From: Ascaris suum
Lineage: Eukaryota > Nematoda > Chromadorea > Rhabditida > Ascarididae
DNA length: 64,000 nucleotides
Assembly: GCA_013433145.1 (NCBI GenBank)
Contig: CM024189.1
Location: forward strand, 6,626,001-6,690,000
Direction of reading: 5' to 3'
Every line of letters begins with the position of its first letter. Positions within the stretch are counted from its first letter, which is position 1. The notes below the pieces were generated by a model, which worked only from the letters and a program-made list of their open reading frames with translations, did no database searches and was not told the origin of the DNA. Below are positions 23,132 through 36,039 of the stretch, in pieces. The position numbers and the translations under genes are program-made.

Positions 23132-26100
23132 TCAGCTGACAACTTGAGTTGGATAGAAGAGTGTGGGGAGGAAGGAAGAGAGAGTGGTAGAGGAATCCTT
23201 CCGAGCATTGACACTTCTTGCGGAAATCCAAGTTCTTTTTTCTTCGATTCCATGTCTCATCGTCCACGTTGAAAGCGGAAGAATCTCCTCTTGCTAAACT
23301 ATTCTATGAAACAACTTTGTATGTAACAGAACCAATTTGACTAAGCGGAGAAATTTTTGCGCCAATGCTCGAAATTACTCTGCCGCAACATATCGGCAAG
23401 GGTAATACGAGCAATGACCTCAATGCACAACAATATCGATAATTAAAGAGGAAAAGTTTGCATCTCATGTCAACTATGAGTTCAATGTTTACCTGTACAT
23501 TATGTTCAGTGTGTTATATTTGATGCAATTCGGTAACAAAATTTTATGAAAGTTATAAAAATATTTCATATTGAGAAGGAAACAAATAAAACTACGAAGC
23601 AGAAGAATTTATCACAGAGATAATGAAAAGAAAAAAAAAACTCAACAACCATTGAATACATTCATTAATATATAGAAGCGATTTCTATACTTCAAATTAG
23701 CGCTCAATTTTTGGTGAGGTGTCGTCCGCAACGAAGAGATTCGTAACGCTATGATGAACATGGTTGTTGCTGCAAGCAAAATCCATTACGATTATCCGGT
23801 GTATGTAGTAACTGAATATATTTGACCACAGGATTTACTGTAAAAATTTGTTCTCTGGCTATATCTCACTAATTACGGCTTTGCATCAAAAAAAAAAACT
23901 CTTGGTCTCGGTACAACAGACTTACATTCCAGCGCATAGATTTTTCTTTCTTCGAATCAAGCAGATCGATGCCCTTTTGAGCAGAAAGGCCTTTTTCACT
24001 GTTCATGCTTTTAGTCATTTCCGCGCAATTTCTTCTTTTAAAATAGCGGGCACTATTATTGTCTCTTATGGCCTTTCCCAGCTGCCTTGCTTCATATAAA
24101 ATACAAGACGCTTAATGAAGCTCATTTAAATAAATTTCCCCCAACTCCCATTGCGCCATGCTTTGTATGTCATGCCTTCATTGTTGGGAAAGATGCGCAA
24201 ATTCTTTTCTGGAGTTGCCTGAAACAAACCATCAAATATTTTTGAGGTCTGTTTTCTTGAAAACACAGGTGACACTTAAAAGATGTACACACAACCTGAG
24301 GTGGAACTTATAGGTCACCTCTTATGAGAGAAACTACTAGAGCCATTATGTTGTACAACTGTCAGATGAAGCTATTTATCGAATTATCATATACTTCTCA
24401 GATTAGTGCAAATGGAATTCTCTGTGATTCATATAAATGGCCGTGAAATGATCGCATAAAAATCGAGCTAAAAACTATCTGTTTCTTTCATTTGTAAATT
24501 TCAACAGCCGAACTTCCAACTCAAAACAATGAAAGCTGAATGGATAAAACAACTGATTTTTTTTCATACTTAGGATCTGTTCCCATGGAAACTATGACCT
24601 TCTTCGAAAATATTCAATCTTTTATAAGTAGATCTCTTTCGTCCACATTACTGTAATTAAAAGCGAAGTTGTTAACACAATCAAAGCTGCTAGAGGAAAC
24701 ATTTTTTAAAGCTAATTTTACAATCAAGTTGTTTGAAAGGTGTTGCTCACTCACCTCTTTGATTCCCTTCGTAGCCTTTTCGTACCCTTGTTCCACTCAC
24801 CGATTTGTCGTACTGTTGCATCGATTTCATCATTTGAACAAGCATCTAGCTTTGAAGGCAGTATTCGTCTTCTAGCGTTTATAAACCTAGGCTATCAAAA
24901 ATGTTTAGGCTTAGAAAACGATCACTGCTTTTTCATTTGTTGCATTAAAAATCAACAAAAAAAGAGAGTGAGAGAGCCTTTTTTTTCAATATTGCGATGT
25001 AGCTTCATATATCACAGACTTACCAGTTATTTATTTGCACCATCTGAAGACCGGTTTCTTTTGAAAGGAGAGCCTTCTGCTCTTCTGACGGATATGGATG
25101 CTGAAATAATTCAGATGTGAAATTTGCGTAATAACGTATTGTCCGCATGATTAAGCTTTATTCAGTGATCGTTCGGAAACGTCGAACCCCCTCCCCCTTT
25201 GGAAGTACAAACTTTGTCCAGCATCCGTTCGCGAATAAATGTGAAAGGGCAGAGAAGTAAACTAACAGAAGCATGGAGGAAGAGCCATGATTTAAGCGTA
25301 TCGACGGCCTTAGCTGGTAGCAGACATTTCCTCCTGGCATCGATGGTATCTTCGTCGGAGAACGTTCGGGCTGCATAGGATTGCAGCGCGCTGCACTCGA
25401 TCACACTCTTAGCATGTGCATCACTACTTGTCCTCTGCAAGTACACCGAATCATAAACGGATTTATAGGCCTGAATTGTGAGTGGACCTATAAGTCTGTC
25501 TGAATTATGAATGGGCTTGCAAGTCTGGACCTATGAATGAACCTATGAAATGCTGAATCACGATCGGGGAGATTCAGGAAACATTAAAAGACCCTCAACT
25601 GATTTAGAGCTGCTGGAATTTTTAAGATCATCAAAGGCAATTTCGGCTAGTAAACAACGTAGTTAGAGCTCATATTGGACTGTCTCCCATTTCGGTGGAT
25701 GATGCTTTCACAACTTGAAGCACTGGTGAAAACACGCATTTAACACAGACGCATATATTGCGCTAACTTGCAATATTTGAGTAAAACAGCTTCAAATGCA
25801 CAACACGATGAGATATAGTGATGGAGAGGAGGGCGTGAAAACTTTACTCCCGTTTATGAATACCGGTAAAATTTTAAACACAGAAAATAGCACCTAGTAA
25901 TGAATGACCGACAGTATCGAAAAATCTTCCGTAGAAATTTCCACAACAGAGTCGAAAATATTTTCTATAAGAAAATTCACGGAATAGTACGTCAGAAGTG
26001 CATGCGCCCTTATCGCAATTCGAGCTGCAGCATTCTTCAGCAGTTGAGGCACAAAATGTCGACGGATGAATTGAGGTAGTGTCCCAAAGGCTAAGAGGGA

Positions 26101-29100
26101 TAGAGACCTGCAAAGCAAACCGTCCACACCAACAATTAAAACACGCCACTTTATGTTTAAGCTTCAACAAAATTTTTGTTCTGCTAAAACCTACCAATGA
26201 CACTGAATCAGCCATCATTCCTCAATGTTTTCGTAAGTAAATAAATAATAACTCACTCTCATAACTGCAGAAATTCTACTTTGACCACTTTTCAGCGTGA
26301 AACTCATCTTTCATAGAAGTTTACTTCGATGACCAATCTTACGAAAATAAAAATTCGGTTTCGGCAATCTTATTGCTCATAAATTTTGTTCTAGGTCAAC
26401 GTATATTTCAATTCCAAAAACTTCGTTGAAAAATGCTCCAAAAATCTCCAATAAAAGTGAAAATTTTTAGGAAATTAAAAGACGAACTTTACAAATCTCA
26501 TCATTGAACGATACGAGAAAAGTTTAAAATCGAACCATTCCATTTGCTGTTGCCAGCATAGCGATCGTTCTATTGGCCCCTTGAGGCACAGTAAGAATAT
26601 TATGGCTGAGCTGAAAAAAAATTCACAGAGCGGCATCCCATCGTCATAATAAAATAAGAGTGATTTGTCGCCCCTTACAAAATGCCTCTTACTGTTACTC
26701 TAGTTGTTATTATTCACAATATTTCAAAAGCGATGAATACTACAAAAAATCACAAGAAAAACTTCAGATGCGGTGCGTCACTTCTTCTCCAGCATTTAGC
26801 GCAAATTTTAAACACACATTAATTCGGACAATATCAAATGTGAAAGTTTCTCGAAAATGACGACAACCATCGCCGAACATGCTACACAGTTATATTTTGA
26901 GAAATTTGCTTAAAGCAAAACCTCTCATTAAAAATTTCGCATAATTATTTGAAAGTGTCACCTGTGGGGGCAACTCAGTAATCGCAGTAGATGGTCCCAT
27001 ATCTTCATCGCTATCACCGCCAGACCCAATCATAGACTCTTGGTTAATTTTCTTCTTCAGCGATTCTAAAATTTAGAAAAAACAACATTCTCATATTTTC
27101 AAATATTTTTAAAAATCATTTAGCGTCTTTGAGTTATCTGACTATTCTTGCTAATGTGCCGATTTACATACAACATTATGGAACCAGAAACACACTACTT
27201 CATATTATCGAAGAAATGCCGTTTTTCCCGCACAGACACGAATTACAATAAGCTGATGAAGTAAAAGTTATGGAGCTTTTGATAACAAAGTTCTGTTCCA
27301 GGATAATGCAATAGAGAGATCAAATGAAATATGCGACAATTTAAAAAAAAATCACTTTTTTTTGAAGACTTGAAGCTCATAAACGAGTTACTGAAGTAAA
27401 TTTAGCCTAAAATGTTGCAAAACCTACGAGTATATTTCGTCTTGAAATCGTTACATAGGTCAGCCACTTTTAGCAGCTCAATAAGGTGAATCCTCAACAT
27501 GAGAATCATGTTGAATAAGAGAGCATCAAGTTCACTGTTTGCGAATTCCATTGCCTCATTCGTTGCAGACATTTCATTAATCATCTGTAACAATTTCATA
27601 TTTTACTTTTGTATAAATAAACAATAATATAATTTTTTTTCGCTCTTAAGTTCCTAACATAAGATCATATTTATATAGCTCAAAACGATAATCATTTGGC
27701 CAATTCTCCAAAGACTTGCGTTAAATACGGATGACATTATGAAAAGCAAAATGACATAAAGAGCGATTGTTGCAGTTGGAATGATTAGAAAAGAGAGGAA
27801 AATTCCTTCATTTAGTTACATATTCTGCATGATTTATGTTACAGTTTACTTTAAGTAAGTATGATAATAACAAGTTCGAAAATCTGCAACCGAAGTCAAG
27901 AAAACGATTTCGATGCGACTAGAAAACGACTAGAAATAGTGAATTGAAGTGGCGAATAGTCGTTCTGTGTTTCGTGACGGCAAATGAACGTTTGTAATTA
28001 TTGCAGAAAATGACAAAAATTTTCGCATACTCAAAATCACCATAGTTTATCCTTGTGTTGAATAAATTCTTTCCAAAGAAAACGTTCCTCTAAGGTATAA
28101 CCGCATAACGCGTTGAAAACTTCAATAACGCCATATAAACTTTAAGCAACGTTTTGTACGCTTCAATAACGCCTCGCAAACTTTAAAAACGTTTCGAAAG
28201 TTTATTAATGGCATGTAAATTTAAGCGCATACTTTGTATTAACATAAACTTATGATATTATTATCACCAAAATGGGGAAATTGTCGAAAGGAAGAGTGAT
28301 TAACCTCGACAACATCATCCATCGCAAATGCTTCTGATGACATGCTCCACGTGGCGGCCTCGCATTTTTTTAGCATTAGCTGAAATTAATTCTTATCATC
28401 GTTTTCACTCCCAATGAAGAAAGAAGAAATTCGTTCAGAATAATATTGGGGGAATAAATCTATGAGGAGGTGGAGGACATTAAATCTGACAACAAAAACT
28501 TGTACGAATTTCAAAACATAGAAAGATTAGGATAAGGGAGCAAATTTGCGGAAGAGAATGCACCAATGAAGTAGTGCAATTAGCGATTAGCAAAAATTGC
28601 CAATAAATATCACTTTGCTAGCAAATATCACTTATGGTTAATAACAGTCACTCTGCTGAGTACTTCTAAGAACTTGAACAACGTTATGATTGCGAGTGAA
28701 TTAGAAATACAAGGACACATTCATAGCCCATAGAAATGATTGGAGATCTTCATCATGAACTGAAAAATAAAAACGCACCCGTTATGCACTGAAGAGACGG
28801 TCTACGTTGAATTTTTACTGACGATTTCAAATACTTGTTGTTCTCATTTAAAGTGGCATTTCGAAGTGGGAAATCGGGGATATATTAGATCTGAGTGATG
28901 AATATGGAAATCTTTTGCATAATATATTACCTCCAGAAGTGGAAAAAGGAAATGTTCTTTGATTGCAGATATATAGCTTTTATGCTTGATGAGCTGCTTC
29001 GCTGATCGCTCAGAAATGATGATATTTTCTGCTGCACCTTCATCGCATTCCCTTAAACTGGTATATACTCACACTTCGAAAATGTATGTGATAGAAAATT

Positions 29101-32100
29101 TCGGTTATTACCCGCTACATGAAACAATTAACTCTGAGTCTTGTATATAGAAATCAGCATATTGTTTTGTGTTTATTCTTATTCGTTGTACCTAAAACCG
29201 CGTCCCTGAAGAACTCTTAGAAAAACCAAGCTTGCCTATTGATGCTGTATTTATCTGCAATCTAATGTTTGCATCGCACAATATCCCTCGCTTCAACTAA
29301 ATTCATAGCGCTGATCCAGAAATAACTACAAAAATTTCTTGCTTTTTTTGGCCTCACTTCCGCCGCTAATTATTTACATCTTACTGGAAATTGAGAGGTG
29401 GTAAATACTTTAAGCCTATGAGCTAATCCAAGAATTTGCTAAGAAAAGAGGCTACTATCCATGATTTTAGATTTGCAATGTCTAGACAAAATTTCATCCT
29501 CCATTTCGGGAAAGATCTTCGTAAATCGAAAAATCATTATCGAAAACTGTTTCCACGTATTTCTATAAAGGTTTCGACTACTCATCGACAAATTTAATGA
29601 CCCAGCGCAAAAAAAAACTCAAAAATTTAAAGCTAGCTTCTGCACAAAACTGTAATAAATTTATCAAAGGGACACCTCCGTCATAAAATCGTTTTTCTTT
29701 GTTGCTAAGACAAGCTCACAATAACTAAATATTAGGCGTTATAGAAAGTGACAATGCTGCATATGATTTTTCTTCATTCCCATTATCTATATTGCTCATA
29801 AACTGATGAAAATGTTCGACACAATCACGGGACGCATGGGAGGAGCGTAATATGTGATGAAAATATAGACAACCGACTGGTCGTTATTCTAAAAAACGAG
29901 CAACTACCACCACTCATGAAGAGTATACTTCTGAACGCCTTTGGAAACATAAATTTTCTTCCCTAATGTGCGATAAGATCGACACCGATAATCATCGAAA
30001 AGTGCTTTATAACTGCACCTCTATATGATCACTATCGAATGCATAATATATAAACTTAATTATTTCGTTATTGTTGCACATAACTAAATTCGTCATTGTT
30101 CTATATGATTTGAAAAAAAAGTGACTACAATCAACTAATGCGTGAAGCATATAATTCATTATATCGCTTATGTAACCTTGATTGTTCGAAATGTAGTTTT
30201 CAATCTACGCCTTTGAAATGGTTGAGAGTGCAAATTAGGTCGTTCGAATTTTATTTACCTAGCTCGATCGCTTGCCTCAAATTAATTTACTGGAGCAAAA
30301 AAAAATTGAAAAAAAAGGACGTTTCGATGAATGCATTAATTTCAAATGAAGAGGTCGAACAAGCCCGATCGGTCGAACAAGTCGGAATGGTCGAACAATG
30401 AAGGTTACTTCCAGCTATAAATTAAAAAGAAAGATGAGTTTACTCTTTGGCAGGGCATTCTTTGTGTAGACGCTCGTCCCCACGACACTCGACCGCCTCA
30501 TTTGAAAACATTGCTTTCTGAAGATAATATCAAATAAAAGTGGAAGGCGAAAGTGAAATATTCACAAACTGAGAGAAAACAATAGTCTAAAGTTTTTTAG
30601 AAATGAAAATTTTCCAAGTTCACCTCCGAAAGAAAAGCTAACAGAGAAACGCTAGGCACAATATTCGAACATTTTAGGGCAAGCTCAGCATGACGAGAAA
30701 AAACATTCAGCAGGTAGATGCTAGATTCAACAGGTAGATTTGAGCAAGACAACTGGAAGGTGACTCGCTCCGTAGAGATTTACAACCTCTGTGGGCAAAG
30801 CCAGGCGTCCCAAAGGAGTCACTACAATGGTCAGCACTGCGTCCGAGAGGGAGACGGGAGGTGGCGCTAGAATGTAGGAAACCCTGGAAAAATAAACAAA
30901 TCAACATAGTTTCGTAATTCTTGGACGTACAAAAATATGAATCACGTTTAGATAAATGCATATTTTGAAGCTTAAAATATACCAATAAATCCGTTACAAA
31001 TTCATCCAAACGTCTAAGGCGCGTTGGAATTAAAGCAAAATTTTGCGGAAGCGGTCTTCATATTCTCCATATAACCAAAAAAAAGTTTTTTTTCAACGAG
31101 GAATCACACTCCCCCCACTCTCCCAGCTCGTAAGCATTTTTAATCGCCTCAAAGAAGCAGAGAAATTCCACCAAAAAGAAAAGAATGACGAGCGCACATA
31201 CAAACAATTATCTTAGGAAAGCACACAAATCAGCAGTGAAGCCGTAACCGAAATTAATTTATTCGAAACTCGATTTTTAAAAATTTTTCCACCCCCTTCA
31301 TCATAATAAAAAATGATATGAAAATCTTTTAGTAAAGAGTTGATTGCGTACCAGAAAACAAAAACAGAGAGAAAAAGAAAACCCTGTGTGAGGGAAACGT
31401 TTACGAGTATAAAAACACAAGAAACAAAAAGAAGTGCATATCTGGGTGACAACGCGATGGTTGGCACCCAGAAAACATTGCCACAACACGATGATTTTAT
31501 CAGTGACCATCTTTCGCCCCGTCGCCATGCTGCACCCCATCGCACTGCTATTGACTGATAAACGACGGCGGCTGCAACTCCTCATCAGAACTGCCCCAAA
31601 TAGCTCATTTATTACAGGTGATTATACCACTTAGTCAACATCGACTCGCCTCTTTAACTCCTATAAACAGCAAACCATCGAAGATAGTCCCCACGCATAT
31701 AAAACCCCATTTCTAGAGCTCAAAGTTCCACGAGTCCCTCTTTCCCAATTAAATGCAGCTCCCCTTTCTACCCCTCACCCCACACCTGCGAACTGAAGTC
31801 TTAAACTCTCAACAGTTGTTGTCAGCTCTGCAAGACGCGTAGCGGAACTCAGTGCTTGAAAAATTCGATAACGAAAAGAAAATTGTGCATACACTGTAGC
31901 TCTGGTTTCGCCAGATTTACACCGCCACCTCCCCCCCCCCCCCCCCCCCCCATTTTTACTAGCATAATTAGTCTGATCCGTCCCGTGAGAAATGCTTTAG
32001 ATTTTATTTTTGACGAACCACCTAAATTCGACTGGTTTTAGCGTTTACAATGTCATACTTATAAAGAATAAACAATGAAGGCAATTTATATTAAAAAAAT

Positions 32101-35100
32101 GGGCTTAAAAATGCACTTTTGCATTGTGTTCGCTTAATCAACCAACTTTATATAAGTTAGAATAAATATAAATAAAATATGAAGGAAAGTGCTTCCGTAT
32201 TTGGCTTAACTGACGATCCGAAAAAAATCCTGCAAAACTGGTCCGTTTTTTTTTTGATTCCAGTGCTGTACTATGCACATAACTTTTGCCACCTCAACGT
32301 ACCTTCCAGGTTCATCGATCAACTTGAAAGACTGTTTTGATGATTAACTTGTGGAGTGCACTGTGCTCGCCAAATTTCGTAACTTTGATTTCAGCGGTTT
32401 GTAATCTGCCCGAAAGAAGGATAAACAAATACGCTTGAATATGCAAAGACACTACCTTCACTCTAACACGCTTTACGTATACAAATTAACAAAAGCGTGT
32501 AAGAGAGAATTTCAAACGTTTGTTAAATGTTTCAATGCACATCTCTGATAGAAATTTAACATGGTAAATTGGCCTCTACGCGCAGATGGTATAAGAATAC
32601 CGATCGGTCGTAAACGTGATTTGTTTGACTGTTGTCTGCAGTCACCCCCGTTATCTATGCCATCAATAAATGAGAAAATAAAATACTCTCTTGATGACGT
32701 CACCTAATCGTTATTTAATCCTTTTTTCTTGCACATATGCAAGTGGGGAAATTTTTTTCATTAAAAAACACATTATTGTGTGTTCTCACCAATCCGTTCT
32801 TAAAATCGTTAATGAATAATGATAGAAAAGATTATAAACGAGCTAGATCGAGCTAGAAAGAGAATGAGTTTCGATTCTTTCTTCTTTTTCGTCATCGATC
32901 TTTGCAAATATAGCCACAATCGAAGATTTATAGGCTCGCATGCGATATACGCATGTGCAAGTATAAACATGGCGTACAGGGCGGTGCAGGTGCTGAAAAT
33001 CCCAACATTTTGGAATATCCCGATATGGATATGAATGAGTTGGCCGATTACTCATAAACAACAAACAAATACGAACTAAACATGTCATGATGCAAATGGC
33101 ACATCCGTTTTGCATAATACGGCGAAAAACGTACTGTGTATATGAGTGAATGAGCTAGTTGGAGTGTTCGTCAACACGATACTAATTCCGTTCCTGCCCA
33201 TAAAAGTGTGTTGCCGACCCAAATCACAAATACATGGGTAAATACACATCGAACGAGCTCATTGTGCGTTAGACTAGCCGCTGAAAAGGAGAACACAACG
33301 CAACCAAATAGGCAGCTAAACGCTCAGCCAGGAGGGTTAGGGGCAATAAAATTGACTCGACGCGGGCTCGAATAAAGTCATCGACGCCTTTTGGTTGACT
33401 GATGTTCTTCTATTGGTGGATATGCACCACACCATATGTGCAGTTTGTACCCCTCCTTTGTTCCGTCGTTAGCAATCGCATCTTGATCGCTTTGATGCAA
33501 CAATCAGTGAGCGCTAATCATTCAAATGTTGCTGCTAACAAAACAAGCATAATATTAAGCACAAATTTTTCAGCTCTCACAAATGAAATTTCCGCTTTTC
33601 TATCCTCTACGATAATTAGAACCGAAAATTTTCACTGAAGCATGACTTTGAAAGCAAGACTTTTAGTGCGATGAAAGTATGCCTAAAATTTCGTGACACC
33701 GATTTAGATATAAAGCACCAAAACAATAATGCGCGAAATGAGCCGAGTGAAACGTTGCCCTTCACCTAATAGCAACATACGAAGATGACCGGTATCACAA
33801 GAGTGAACTTGAAACGTTGCACAAAAATGGCAGCTATTTCATGGGCAACTCTCAGTGTTCGATCGTTCGGCTATTAAGTTCTCAAAATTCAACACTTGAG
33901 ATTTATCAAAACTTCCTTCAGACAGCTCGAGTTTATTTGATATTACTCTGAGCCGAATCGAATTTTTAAGACAGCCAAAAACATCATGAAGTATGCTATT
34001 GCAATTCTAAATTCTTAACGGAATTCGCCTAAATTTATGCGATTCTAAATTTTTAAATTTTATGCTTTTGATCGGCGTTCGATTCGCCTAAAAGTGGACA
34101 TAAATTAGAAATTAAGACGAAATAAATTCCCAAATCTCAGTCTTTTTGATTCCAATTGAAATGAATTCAAATTCGAACCATAGTAAACTCAAATTTGTTT
34201 TGACTGAAGCTTTAACAGATTCAATAGCTCAAATGTTTTGTACTATTCGAAAGATCGTACAAGAAATTGCAACTCCACAAGGTACCAACTCATTCTAAAA
34301 GTAGATCTACTGCCTCAGTGCAAAGAGTTTTTACTTAGGTATTTAATCCACAAAAATAATTCGACATTTCACAAAATATTTTATGAATTCCAGTATTAGT
34401 AAGGGTATTCCCAGCTCTTATATCGACTTATTTACCTTTTATTACCCCGAAATCTTCAGGAAAAGATCGACAAGGCTCAACAAGCAAGTGCACGACCATA
34501 ATAGCATCAAAATCTAGAAAAACCGCTTAAACATAAACCTGTTTCCGTTTTTGTGCTCTTACGGCTCCTGCTTGCGAAAGAGCTTCATGCAATAGAGCCG
34601 CCTTTTTGATCCGCTCGTTGCGTAACTCGTTCTCTTCGATTACTGTTGCGCGGCTTTCCTTGTTCTCACTAATCACTGAAGCCATCGATGACCTCTTCAT
34701 CTTTACACCTCGTCGAAGTGGCCGAATCGCGGCAGACGTTTCTACAACAGATCCCTATAACGTCATTAGTGGTCGGCTGTCAGTAATTTTCACGCAACGA
34801 TTGAAAGTTTATGCAGTGGCCCGACTAACAGACTTCCTGCGTTTTGCATAAAAGGCAATTTACTCCTTTCGCTTTGCAACAGTAAGGTTTTGCAAGATCC
34901 TTAGTTGCATTTCCTCTCACAGAAGGAAGTCACCGAAAGTTTATCCCTCACTGATCGACCTCATAGTGAAGAAAACTACAGGGATCGATTTTGCTGGTAT
35001 TGGACAGCATTTTGCTAATTTCAACAAATAAATATGTTTGTATAGGTGACATTTTTGATTAACAATGGCCCGAAAGAGGTGCAAACATCATATGAGAAGA

Positions 35101-35869
35101 AAGAAAGGAAAGCGCTACCAATCGGCGAATGAAAAATAGTAACGATGATCAAAATCGCATCAGCAGGAGCGGACACATTCGTTGCTACGCTTCTAACTAA
35201 TAAAAATTTATCGTCGCCAAATTGTGTCGCCCACATCGCTATCCAACAAATGACGGTGCATTCGTTGCCCTACGTTGCTAGCTGTTTGACGTGTTTATCG
35301 CTCGCATTGCAATTGCATCAATTCCTCTGTAGAGCTAATCGTTACTCGTCTAGTTTATGATCTACTCTTGTTACTGCTTCGCTTGTACACACATTCAGCT
35401 AAATTGTAAGCATTCAGCAAAATACATTCAGAACAGTTAGATTCGAGCCAAAACAACTGCAGAAAAATGCTCTTAAGGCTGATGAAATAAATGTTTTCTT
35501 CTATTTCATCGCATTAGGACAGCTATTTACCTAAATATCTGAAAAGAATTACAAAATCATTTCAAATATGGCGTTCCGTACGAAATTGATCCATTCTATA
35601 AATCCTCAATCACTGAATCCACCTTTTTGCCGCAATCAACCGCTCACAGGGCAAAACTGGCTAGCGAATTTCATGCTGCCTTTAAACATCAGTAACTCAT
35701 TGAGAATCGTAATTGAATTGCAAATTGACTGCTCGCCCGTTAGCGCAGAATACGCCCACCAAATATGATTACCGTAGCATTGTGGGTCGCAACCTGGAAG
35801 GATCAGTCAAAAAAATACCTGTCAGCGCATTAACGGCATTATCTGGAATAAATCACCGAAGTTCAACAT
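23132..35869 (-). CDS. MEIS/PREP-class TALE homeobox transcription factor
   Basis: Minus-strand exons in transcript order: 35869-35857 (tentative), 35793-35648, 34754-34539, 30517-30444, 29057-28931, 28379-28305, 27584-27428, 27065-26962, 26107-25991, 25434-25267, 25100-25024, 24886-24801, 24089-23926, 23287-23132 (TGA). All phases agree: 1680 nt, 559 residues; starting at ATG 35689 instead gives 520. The protein has a basic/helical N-terminus, then the bipartite MEIS/PKNOX domain ([18 protein letters not shown] and [20 protein letters not shown]), an acidic and Cys-containing linker, and a complete TALE homeodomain with HPYPSEEQK and WFINARRR. Ile at homeodomain position 50 is typical of the class. 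LLP in the N-terminal arm and RRRIL after helix 3 lean towards PREP/PKNOX, but C. elegans relatives (unc-62, psa-3) cannot be told apart here. The known role is a nuclear DNA-binding cofactor of PBC and Hox proteins. The first two and last two exons are the least certain. Confidence 0.8.
23926..24089 (-). CDS. Exon: post-homeodomain basic region
   Basis: TATGAAG acceptor and AAT|GTAAGT donor. 54 open codons are Lys/Arg-rich ([20 protein letters not shown]). It joins in phase to donor 24801 and to the last exon 23287-23132. It is too short to appear as a long ORF and was found by its donor. Confidence 0.5.
24751..24886 (-). CDS. Exon: recognition helix WFINARRR; alternative C-terminus
   Basis: CCTAG acceptor in phase 2 completes W, then [14 protein letters not shown]. 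Two perfect GTGAGT donors follow (exon ends 24801 and 24755). Splicing from 24801 joins in phase to 24089-23926, reading [16 protein letters not shown]; reading through instead reaches a TGA at 24753-24751 after a basic tail. Both forms keep the whole homeodomain. Confidence 0.85.
25024..25100 (-). CDS. Exon: TALE loop, helix 2 and start of helix 3
   Basis: TTATTTCAG acceptor and GTAAGT donor splitting a Trp codon (TG|G). [18 protein letters not shown] then QMVQINNW. The loop extension P-Y-P defines the TALE superclass. Spacing from WLF to WFIN is identical to vertebrate Meis. Confidence 0.92.
25267..25434 (-). CDS. Exon: homeodomain arm and helix 1
   Basis: TTGCAG acceptor, GTTAGT donor, 56 codons, phase 0/0. 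The end, [20 protein letters not shown], matches the TALE arm and helix 1 (basic-basic, L-P, then an amphipathic helix ending WLF.H). The upstream part is acidic linker. Confidence 0.85.
27428..27584 (-). CDS. Exon: second half of MEIS/PKNOX domain
   Basis: TTACAG acceptor, C|GTAGGT donor. [20 protein letters not shown] and [17 protein letters not shown] align without gaps with the family's '[37 protein letters not shown]' (compared in pieces). This is the PBC-interaction region in known relatives. Confidence 0.85.
28305..28379 (-). CDS. Exon: MEIS/PKNOX domain, KCEAAT box
   Basis: TTTCAG acceptor, GTTAAT donor, 25 codons, phase 0 at both ends. [10 protein letters not shown] followed by [10 protein letters not shown] aligns with 'LVFEKCELAT ... 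SSDSFNEDI' of the family. Confidence 0.8.
28931..29057 (-). CDS. Exon: start of MEIS/PKNOX N-terminal domain
   Basis: TACCAG acceptor (phase 2) and GTAATA donor. It ends with [13 protein letters not shown], equivalent to the 'IYGHPLFPLLALV' box of Meis and Prep proteins. A 74-nt exon at 30517-30444 (CTTCAG ... GTAAAC) supplies the matching phase upstream. Confidence 0.75.
30518..34538 (-). other. Large intron of the homeobox gene; one unplaced exon-like block
   Basis: About 4 kb between predicted exons. A GC-richer block at 30890-30780 (minus strand) has a fine acceptor (TTTTTCCAG) and two open frames, but neither fits the phases of the flanking exons. A run of 21 C lies at 31931-31951. Nothing else is recognised. 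Confidence 0.45.
31931..31951. repeat. Poly-C tract (21 C)
   Basis: Uninterrupted C homopolymer, with C/T-rich sequence to its left (31720-31800). Confidence 0.95.
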
Positions 35870-36039
35870 TTCCTGAGATTTCAGAAACGTAGCATATTGG
35901 AGAGAGGTTACTTATTGGAAGTATCGCAGCAAAGTTACTTCCGCTCGAAAATGTGGTGGGTATAAACGATGCACAACGTGTTTATAAATATCATAAATTT
36001 CCGACGGACTATTTCTGAGTTCGCATCTAACTTTTTTGA

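Noticed and set aside
30707..31009. Minus-strand block with TTTTTCCAG acceptor and two open frames
   Set aside because: Coding-like, but neither frame leaves in the phase needed by the neighbouring homeobox exons. It may be an alternative or poison exon.
34170..34185. B-box-like GGTTCGAAT on the minus strand
   Set aside because: No A-box or tRNA cloverleaf at the expected distance, so not a tRNA gene.
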